From Bog-564 sp035509915 (GTDB taxonomy: Bacteria > Actinomycetota > Acidimicrobiia > Acidimicrobiales > UBA8190): a stretch of DNA of 10,306 nt. The position numbers and the translations under genes are program-made. Within the stretch, counting starts at the first letter, position 1, and the number at the start of each line of letters is the position of its first letter. Location: positions 1 through 10,306 of the forward strand of contig DATKIB010000046.1 of assembly GCA_035509915.1 (NCBI GenBank). The letters run 5' to 3'. The notes beneath the pieces were generated by a model. It saw only the letters and a list, made by a program, of their open reading frames with translations, was not told the DNA's origin and ran no database searches. Of the stretch, positions 1 through 4,468 are shown piece after piece.

Positions 1-302
1 TCGCCGCCGCCGACCCCGCCAAGCGCCATGCGATGGGGCAGCTGCACACCCTGCTCCTCGGAGCACTGGAGGCCCGCGGCAAGGTGTTGCTCAAGCTGAA
101 CGTCGCGCGATCGAAACTGCAAGAAGTGGTAGAGGTTCTTCCGTCGATGAAATCCCCTACGGTGTCGGAGCTCTCCGGTGACGCGGGCTACGCCCTCGAG
201 ACAGTGGTGGAGAAGTCGAAGGTCAACGTCCTAATTCCGGCGCTCAAGGACCGCGGCGCGACCGACATCGTAGAGCTCGAGATATCCAAGATCGTGCACT
301 AG
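1..302 (+). CDS. hisG: ATP phosphoribosyltransferase, C-terminal part (5' end outside window)
   Basis: This is the 3' end of hisG; the first complete codon in the window is at position 3 and 99 residues are visible before the TAG stop. HisG catalyses the first committed step of histidine synthesis, joining ATP and PRPP in the cytoplasm. The visible part matches the HisG_C domain: a helix leading into KVLLKLNVARSKLQEVVEVL, then a lysine-proline-threonine turn (MKSPTVSEL), and a final strand ending in DIVELEISKIVH. In long-form HisG this ferredoxin-like domain binds histidine for feedback inhibition, so the gene is inferred to be the long, self-sufficient form that does not need HisZ. A cold-shock-like gene follows 20 nt later on the same strand and is probably co-transcribed. 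The catalytic domains lie outside the window and cannot be judged. Confidence 0.93.
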   Translation, partial: AAADPAKRHAMGQLHTLLLGALEARGKVLLKLNVARSKLQEVVEVLPSMKSPTVSELSGDAGYALETVVEKSKVNVLIPALKDRGATDIVELEISKIVH

Positions 303-322
303 AGGTGAACGGAGGCTCGTAG

Positions 323-562
323 ATGACGGGTCGTGCTGGGCTGCGACGCGGTGAGGTGTCGCAATTCGACGAGCGGCGCGGCCTGGGTGAAGTCGTCGGC
401 GAGGACGGTACCCCGTACTCCTTCCACAGCACCCAGATCGCCGACGGCTCGAGGCGGATCGAGGTGGGGAGCCGGGTCGTCTTCGTCCCCGTGCCGGGTC
501 ACCTAGGACGATTCGAGGCCAGCCAGGTCACCCAGGCGAGCCTTCGTGCGAGGCGCCGCTGA
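323..562 (+). CDS. Small cold-shock-domain-like protein
   Basis: This 79-residue protein resembles a single OB-fold cold-shock domain. It has the GEVSQFDERRGLGEV opening strand, YSFHSTQI at residues 32-39, the DGSR turn (41-44), an IEVGSRVVFVP strand and a closing GRFEASQV strand. Cold-shock proteins bind single-stranded RNA or DNA through aromatic residues of RNP1 (KGFGFI) and RNP2 (VFVH). Here the RNP1 position reads RGLGEV, losing both phenylalanines, while RNP2 keeps F and H (SFH). The nucleic-acid surface is therefore altered and ordinary RNA-chaperone activity should not be assumed. The ATG follows GGAGG (311-315) at 7 nt, which supports this start. The basic tail ends in RARRR. It lies 20 nt after hisG, and its last 35 nt overlap the 3' end of the opposing DUF1844 gene. 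Confidence 0.82.
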   Translation: MTGRAGLRRGEVSQFDERRGLGEVVGEDGTPYSFHSTQIADGSRRIEVGSRVVFVPVPGHLGRFEASQVTQASLRARRR

Positions 563-989
563 TCTGGACGAAGGCGAGCCGTATCTGCGACAACGCGTCG
601 AGAAGCGACGCCTCGGGATCGCCCAGGCGGCCGGCGAGGCCCTCGACCAGGCTGGCCATGGCGTCTACCGCCAGGCGGGCGTCGTCGATGCGGGGCGGGC
701 GCTCCGAGAGGTGCATCGCGGCGAGCTCGAACAGCCCGTAGGCATGATTGGCGATCACGACCTCGGCAGGCGTGGACACGAGCTGGTGCCGGAGCTGCTC
801 GAGACGCGCTGCGAGCTGCTCGGGGTCCTCCGGGCCGAGCTCGTACTCGCCGTCCTCGGCCTCGGCGGTTGCCGGCGTGGCGCGTTGGACCGGGCCCTCT
901 TCGCCGCCACCGGAGGTGCCGGAGGCCTGCTCGCTACCGGTTGCTCGTCCGACCCGGTGCTCGCCATCAGGTGTCCAGAGACTGCTCAC
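528..989 (-). CDS. DUF1844 domain protein
   Basis: I chose the GTG at 989, giving a 153-residue protein that opens VSSLWTPDGEHRV. The frame stays open to an ATG at 1094, but the extra 35 residues are arginine/proline-rich with no family look and would use up the intergenic region. Residues 1-65 are low-complexity and acidic. The conserved part follows (about 70-145): STPAEVVIANHAYGLFELAA, then LSERPP, DARLAVDAMASLVEGL and ALSQIRLAFVQI. This is the all-helical DUF1844 pattern. No signal peptide or membrane segment is visible. The biochemical function is unknown. In actinobacteria the family commonly lies next to infC, as here, where it is divergent from infC by 182 bp. A TACGCT -10-like element ends 7 nt before the GTG, and no Shine-Dalgarno is seen, which suggests leaderless expression. 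Family assignment is confident; the start is less so. Confidence 0.85.
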   Translation of the reverse strand: MSSLWTPDGEHRVGRATGSEQASGTSGGGEEGPVQRATPATAEAEDGEYELGPEDPEQLAARLEQLRHQLVSTPAEVVIANHAYGLFELAAMHLSERPPRIDDARLAVDAMASLVEGLAGRLGDPEASLLDALSQIRLAFVQISGASHEGSPG

Positions 990-996
990 GGCTGGT

Positions 997-1002
997 AGCG
1001 TA
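997..1002 (-). promoter_or_regulatory. -10-like element of the DUF1844 gene (leaderless arrangement)
   Basis: On the minus strand TACGCT fits the actinobacterial TANNNT -10 pattern and is followed by 7 nt and then the GTG at 989. That spacing would put the transcription start at the first base of the start codon. No purine-rich ribosome-binding site lies before the GTG, which agrees with a leaderless message. No convincing -35 hexamer is visible. On the plus strand the same bases, shifted by one (996-1001), read TAGCGT and could serve transcription toward infC. Confidence 0.45.
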
Positions 1003-1123
1003 TTCTGGCGAAAAGGCAAAGCGGGGTTGCGCCGTGGTGCACCCCCACCCGGCCACAGTTTTGTGCGCCGGGTCGTGGTCATCCCGTCTCGCACGACACC
1101 GAGGACGCCGTCCCGCTTTGGCT

Positions 1124-1150
1124 CGAGGTCCCGGCGATCGCCGGGGCTCG
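1124..1150 (+). promoter_or_regulatory. Hairpin in the infC leader
   Basis: CGAG (1124-1127) can pair with CTCG (1147-1150). Inside it, CCCGGC (1130-1135) pairs with GCCGGG (1140-1145) around a GATC loop, with a small internal loop of G1128-T1129 opposite G1146. The hairpin ends 8 nt before the infC ribosome-binding site. No T-tract follows it, so it is not an obvious intrinsic terminator. A role in controlling infC translation or transcription is inference only. Confidence 0.4.
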
Positions 1151-1158
1151 CCGAGGAC

Positions 1159-1164
1159 AGGAGG
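1159..1164 (+). promoter_or_regulatory. Ribosome-binding site that fixes the ATC start of infC
   Basis: AGGAGG is a near-perfect Shine-Dalgarno sequence. It is followed by 7 nt and then ATC at 1172-1174, in the infC frame just before the conserved IF3 N-terminus. No ATG, GTG or TTG occurs in frame between this site and the start of the conserved domain, so the site points to ATC as the start codon. Confidence 0.78.
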
Positions 1165-1171
1165 GACGTCG

Positions 1172-1897
1172 ATCGCCACCACCACCACGACCAGCGAGAC
1201 GAGGATCAACGACCGCATTCGTGCACGCGACGTGCGACTCGTGGACCCGGACGGCGCGCAGCTCGGGATCAAGCCGTTGCCAGAGGCGCTGGCGATGGCC
1301 CGAGAACTGGATCTCGATCTAGTCGAGGTTGCTCCGCAGAACGACCCTCCCGTCTGCAGGATCATGGACTACGGGAAGTTCAAGTTCGACGCAGCTCAGA
1401 AGGCGAAGGAATCGCGACGTAAGACCGTCAGCGTCGGCATCAAGGAGATGAAGTACCGGCCGAAGATAGGCCCGGGCGACTTCGAGACGAAGACTCGTCA
1501 AGTGCTCAAGTTCTTGAACGAGGGCCACAAGGTCAAGGTGACCATCATGTTCCGGGGTCGAGAGGTGTTCCACCCGGAGCTCGGCAAGAAGATCCTGGAT
1601 CGGGTCGCCGAACAGGTGGACGGGACCGCACGGGTGGAGTCGGAGGCCAGGCTCGACGGTCGGAACATGGTGATGGTGCTCGCTCCCGACAAGCGTGCCA
1701 AGCAGTCCGCAGCGGCCAGAGCAGCACGAGACGACGGTCCCGGTGAGTCGACGCCGCAGGCGGTGGCCGCCGGAGGCGAAGGGGCGGTCGGGGTGGAACC
1801 GGAGAAAGAGCACCGAGAGGACATCGAGCAGGCCGATCCCGCTGGTCCACGGGGGACTGCGGCCGGCGGCGAGCCGGCGAGCGGAGAAGGTGGCTGA
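1172..1897 (+). CDS. infC: Translation initiation factor IF-3 with acidic C-terminal extension
   Basis: IF3 binds the 30S subunit, blocks premature joining of 50S and checks the start codon and initiator tRNA. From the ATC start the protein has 241 residues. The N-domain begins with SETRINDRIRARDVRLV and contains LDLVEVAP and PPVCRIMDYGKFKF (about 59-72). The lysine-rich linker follows (about 78-95), then the C-domain with KVTIMFRGRE (122-131) and a conserved LDGRNMVMVLAP (161-172). E. coli IF3 has about 180 residues; the extra 65 or so here (175-241) are Ala/Gly/Glu-rich and probably disordered. IF3 is known for a rare start codon (AUU in E. coli), through which it represses its own synthesis. 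The ATC at 1172, 7 nt after AGGAGG, fits that logic. Gene callers may extend it wrongly to GTG 1034. It heads a translation operon and ends 1 nt before rpmI. Confidence 0.95.
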   Translation: MATTTTTSETRINDRIRARDVRLVDPDGAQLGIKPLPEALAMARELDLDLVEVAPQNDPPVCRIMDYGKFKFDAAQKAKESRRKTVSVGIKEMKYRPKIGPGDFETKTRQVLKFLNEGHKVKVTIMFRGREVFHPELGKKILDRVAEQVDGTARVESEARLDGRNMVMVLAPDKRAKQSAAARAARDDGPGESTPQAVAAGGEGAVGVEPEKEHREDIEQADPAGPRGTAAGGEPASGEGG

Positions 1898-1898
1898 C

Positions 1899-2093
1899 AT
1901 GCCGAAGATGAAGACCGACAGGGGTGCAGCAAAGCGTTTCAAGATCACCGGCACCGGACGGCTGCGCCGCCGAAGGGCATACCGGTCGCACCTGCTCGAG
2001 AAGAAGCCGAGCACGAGGACTCGTCGCCTCGGGCGAGAGGCCGAGGTCGCCTCCGCCGATCGGCGAGAGGTGCGCAGGCTGCTCGGCAGATAG
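1899..2093 (+). CDS. rpmI: 50S ribosomal protein L35
   Basis: This 64-residue, strongly basic protein is bL35, a component of the large ribosomal subunit. It has the family signature from the N-terminus: MPKMKTDRGAAKRFKITGTG, then RLRRRRAYRSHLLEKK, TRRLG and a final REVRRLLGR. The length matches the usual 64-66 residues. The ATG at 1899 is chosen because it begins the conserved MPKMKT motif; the same frame is open further upstream but that part overlaps infC. GGAGAAGG (1883-1890) gives a ribosome-binding site 8 nt away. Only 1 nt separates it from the infC stop, consistent with translational coupling. Confidence 0.97.
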   Translation: MPKMKTDRGAAKRFKITGTGRLRRRRAYRSHLLEKKPSTRTRRLGREAEVASADRREVRRLLGR

Positions 2094-2100
2094 GCCCGCC

Positions 2101-2124
2101 GCTCGGCCGCACCTGCGGCCGGGT
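2101..2124 (+). promoter_or_regulatory. GC-rich hairpin between rpmI and rplT
   Basis: CGGCCGC (2104-2110) and GCGGCCG (2115-2121) form a perfect 7-bp stem around an ACCT loop. The stem can be extended outward by a T-G wobble and a C-G pair. It begins about 8 nt after the rpmI stop and lies inside the only sizeable gap (79 nt) of this otherwise tight operon. No T-run follows. It could be an attenuator, an RNA-processing site or a binding site for L20, which is known to regulate its own operon in E. coli and Bacillus. None of these roles is shown by the sequence. Confidence 0.5.
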
Positions 2125-2172
2125 CGACGAGGTCCGTGAACGCGACGACGAAGGTGAGGAGAGGAGCTAGCA

Positions 2173-2583
2173 ATGGCCAGGGTGAAGCGCGCGATCAACG
2201 GGAAGAAGCACCGGCGCGCGGTCCTCGAGCAGGCGCAGGGCTACTACGGAAACCGCAGCCGGAGCTTTCGCTCCGCCAACGAGGCCGTGATGCACTCGCT
2301 GCAATACGCGTACAGAGACCGGCGCGCCCGCAAGGGGGACTTCCGGCGGCTGTGGATCCAGCGGATCAACGCAGCGGCTCGGGCCAACGGCACGAGCTAC
2401 AGCAGGCTGATCGCAGGCCTTCGGACGGCCGAGGTGGTGGTGGACCGCAAGATCCTGGCGGACCTGGCCGTGAGCGAACCCGAGACGTTTACGCACTTGG
2501 TGGGAGTGGCCACTTCCGCTCTCGCTGACGGCCAAGGTGGTGCAGGCGTGCCGAGCGCCGGAGAAGCGCAGGAAGCTCCCTGA
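2173..2583 (+). CDS. rplT: 50S ribosomal protein L20
   Basis: bL20 binds 23S rRNA early and is needed for assembly of the 50S subunit. The protein has 136 residues. The family pattern is clear: MARVKRAINGKKHRRAVLEQ with the long basic helix continuing to GYYGNRSRSFRSANEAVMHS, then YAYRDRRARKGDFRRLWIQR, INAAARANGTSYSRLI, and LNRK-type region here read as VVVDRKILADLAVSEPETF. The usual length is about 118 residues; the extra residues form a Gly/Ala/Glu tail after about residue 120. GAGGAG (2161-2166) lies 6 nt before the ATG. The preceding 79-nt gap holds a strong hairpin (2101-2124). A methyltransferase gene follows directly. Confidence 0.97.
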   Translation: MARVKRAINGKKHRRAVLEQAQGYYGNRSRSFRSANEAVMHSLQYAYRDRRARKGDFRRLWIQRINAAARANGTSYSRLIAGLRTAEVVVDRKILADLAVSEPETFTHLVGVATSALADGQGGAGVPSAGEAQEAP

Positions 2584-2612
2584 CGACGGGCCTCTCCTTC
2601 CGCCACCAGCGG

Positions 2613-3401
2613 GTGCAGCGGCTGCGAAGGCTGCTGAGCCGGCGCAGCGTGAGGAGCTCGGAAGGCGTGTTCGTCATGGAGGGCGAGAAGCTCCTCACCG
2701 GGGCGCTCGACCGGGGGGCCGAGATCGAATCGCTCTACGTCGCGCCGGAGGGTGCTTCGTCGTCTGCGGTCGAGCGAGTCGTGGCTCGGGCTGCAGAGTC
2801 GGGAGTGCGAGTGTTCGAGCTGGCGCCCGGGGTGCTCGAGCGGGTGGCGGACACGGTGACGCCCCAGCCGGTCCTGGGGGTGGTCCGCACCCCCTCCGCG
2901 ACCCTGGACGACCTGGGCCCGGCGGGCTTCGTCGTGGTGTGTGTGGACGTGCGCGACCCGGGCAACGCCGGGGCCGTGATACGTGCGGCAGACGCTGCGG
3001 GTTCCGACGGGGTCGTGTGCTGCGAGGGCACCGTGGACCCTTTCAACCCGAAGACGGTGAGGGCCTCCGCCGGATCGGTGCTCCATTTGCCGGTCGTCGT
3101 CGGCACCGGCGCGCAGGATGCATTGGACGCGCTTGCGAGACGAGGCTTCCGGCGGCTCGCCGCGGTGGCGCACGGGGGCGTTGCGCATACCGAGGCCGAC
3201 CTGTCGCTCCCCCTGGCTATCGTGCTCGGAAACGAAGCGGCCGGACTCCCCGATTGGTTGGTCGGCTCGGTCGACGGTCGGGTGACGGTGCCCATGCCGG
3301 GAAGAGCCGAGTCGCTCAATGTCTCGATGGCAGCCGCCGTCCTCTGCTTCGAGGTGGCGCGCAGGCGCTCTAACCTCCCGGTGACGGAAGGAGCGAAGTG
3401 A
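2613..3401 (+). CDS. SpoU/TrmH-family RNA 2'-O-ribose methyltransferase
   Basis: This is a SPOUT enzyme that transfers a methyl group from S-adenosylmethionine to a ribose 2'-OH, probably in 23S rRNA. All three SpoU motifs are visible (numbering from GTG 2613, 262 residues): motif 1 DPGNAGAVIRAADAAG at 115-130 with Asn118 and Arg124, motif 2 IVLGNEAAGLP at 203-213, and motif 3 VPMPGRAESLNVSMAAAV at 226-243. These build the knotted cofactor site. The N-terminal part is the substrate-binding domain with FVMEGEKLL. The equivalent gene in the M. tuberculosis cluster is called tsnR, but the exact target nucleotide cannot be read here. The start is unsure: GTG 2613 has no good ribosome-binding site and cuts into a helix that continues upstream, so CTG 2580, 6 nt after AGGA and overlapping the rplT stop, is a real alternative. 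It overlaps pheS by 4 nt. Confidence 0.9.
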   Translation: MQRLRRLLSRRSVRSSEGVFVMEGEKLLTGALDRGAEIESLYVAPEGASSSAVERVVARAAESGVRVFELAPGVLERVADTVTPQPVLGVVRTPSATLDDLGPAGFVVVCVDVRDPGNAGAVIRAADAAGSDGVVCCEGTVDPFNPKTVRASAGSVLHLPVVVGTGAQDALDALARRGFRRLAAVAHGGVAHTEADLSLPLAIVLGNEAAGLPDWLVGSVDGRVTVPMPGRAESLNVSMAAAVLCFEVARRRSNLPVTEGAK

Positions 3402-4462
3402 CCTCACATGGCCCGCCGACCGACGGAGACGCTCTGGTCGAGCCCGGCGAGCTGATCGCGCAAGCCGAGCATGAGATCTCACTGGCCTCCGACCTGTCGG
3501 AGCTGCACGAGACGCAGGTCCGGCTTCTGGGCAAGCGCTCGGCGCTCGCCGGCGCCAGGAGTGCTCTCGGCGCCATGGACCCTGCTCTGCGACCGGTCGC
3601 GGGACAGAAGCTGCAGAGCGTGCGCGAGGGGATCGAGGCAATGTTGGATCGCCGGCGCAGCGTCCTCGAATCCGAGCAGCGGCGACTACGACTGGGCGGC
3701 GACCGCCTCGACCTGACCGAGGTGCGCGTGGAGGGCGAACGTGGGCACCTGCATCTGGTCCAACGGACCCGTGACGAGCTCGAGGACGTCTTCGTGGGGA
3801 TGGGTTTCGTCGTCGCAGAGGGTCCCGAAGTAGAGACGGACTGGTACAACTTCGAGGCGCTCAACATGCCCCCTGCGCACCCGGCGCGCGGGATGTGGGA
3901 CACCTTCTACCTGGAGATCGGCGAACCAGAGACCGTTCTCCTGCGCACCCACACCTCGCCGGTGCAGGTCCGTCTCATGCAGGAGCACCGAGTACCTATC
4001 TACGCGGTGATCCCGGGGAGGTGCTACCGGCGCGACACGCCAGATGCGAGGCACATCCCGATCTTCCACCAAGTGGAGGGGCTGGTAGTGGACCACGGCA
4101 TCTCGTTCGCCGACCTCGCCGGGACGATCGAGACGTTCACAGCCGCCTACTTCGGTCCGGAGATCCACTCCAGGCTTCGTCCTTCGTACTTCCCCTTCAC
4201 CGAACCCTCTGCCGAGTTCGAGGTCACGTGCACGATCTGCAAGGGAAAGGGTTGCCGTACCTGTTCCCACACCGGCTGGATCGAGCTCGGTGGCTGCGGC
4301 ATGGTGGACCCAGAGGTGTTCTCGGCGGTCGGCATCGACCCCGAGGAGTGGACAGGCTTCGCCTTCGGGTTCGGGATCGACCGGCTGGCGCAGATGCGTC
4401 ATGTCATCCCGGACATGCGCGTCTTGCTCGAGAACGACGTGCGTTTCCTGCGGCAGATCTGA
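3398..4462 (+). CDS. pheS: Phenylalanyl-tRNA synthetase alpha subunit
   Basis: This is the catalytic subunit of the alpha2-beta2 class II synthetase that charges tRNA-Phe in the cytoplasm. It has 354 residues. Residues 15-98 form the N-terminal coiled coil that contacts tRNA. The catalytic domain follows GHLHLVQ (116-121): motif 1 around 126-164 (FVVAEGPEVETDWYNFEALN), motif 2 VIPGRCYRRDTPDARHIPIF (204-223), and motif 3 GFAFGFGIDRLAQMRH (320-335). The phenylalanine-pocket strand FPFTEPSAEFEV is at 265-276. Four cysteines (278, 281, 286, 289; pattern CxxC-x4-CxxC) make a zinc-knuckle-like insert that also occurs in other bacterial PheS. The GTG start overlaps the methyltransferase stop (GTGA) and follows GGAAGGAG closely, so translation is probably coupled. 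pheT begins 6 nt after its stop. Confidence 0.97.
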   Translation: MTSHGPPTDGDALVEPGELIAQAEHEISLASDLSELHETQVRLLGKRSALAGARSALGAMDPALRPVAGQKLQSVREGIEAMLDRRRSVLESEQRRLRLGGDRLDLTEVRVEGERGHLHLVQRTRDELEDVFVGMGFVVAEGPEVETDWYNFEALNMPPAHPARGMWDTFYLEIGEPETVLLRTHTSPVQVRLMQEHRVPIYAVIPGRCYRRDTPDARHIPIFHQVEGLVVDHGISFADLAGTIETFTAAYFGPEIHSRLRPSYFPFTEPSAEFEVTCTICKGKGCRTCSHTGWIELGGCGMVDPEVFSAVGIDPEEWTGFAFGFGIDRLAQMRHVIPDMRVLLENDVRFLRQI

Positions 4463-4468
4463 GGCACG

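Larger units (their letters stand above)
990..1171. other. Divergent intergenic region between the DUF1844 gene and infC
   Basis: This 182-bp stretch separates two divergent starts. It contains overlapping -10-like hexamers for both directions near 996-1002, a GC-rich hairpin at 1124-1150 and the infC ribosome-binding site at 1159-1164. If the plus-strand promoter is the one at 996-1001, infC would have a leader of roughly 160 nt, long enough for post-transcriptional control. Several in-frame GTG codons (for example 1034 and 1037) extend the infC frame upstream. The encoded residues there show no IF3 similarity, so I treat the region as non-coding. Confidence 0.5.

Noticed and set aside
990..1094. 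Longer DUF1844 protein from ATG 1094
   Set aside because: The added Arg/Pro-rich residues do not look like the family, and the GTG at 989 has a well-spaced -10 element and begins VSSLWTP.
869..1171. N-terminal extension of infC from upstream ATG or GTG codons
   Set aside because: The extra residues show no IF3 similarity and begin opposite the DUF1844 gene. AGGAGG plus ATC at 1172 explains the true start better.
4244..4335. Cysteine-rich insert in PheS as a novel metal site
   Set aside because: A CxxC...CxxC insert at this place is already common in bacterial PheS sequences, so it is not new.
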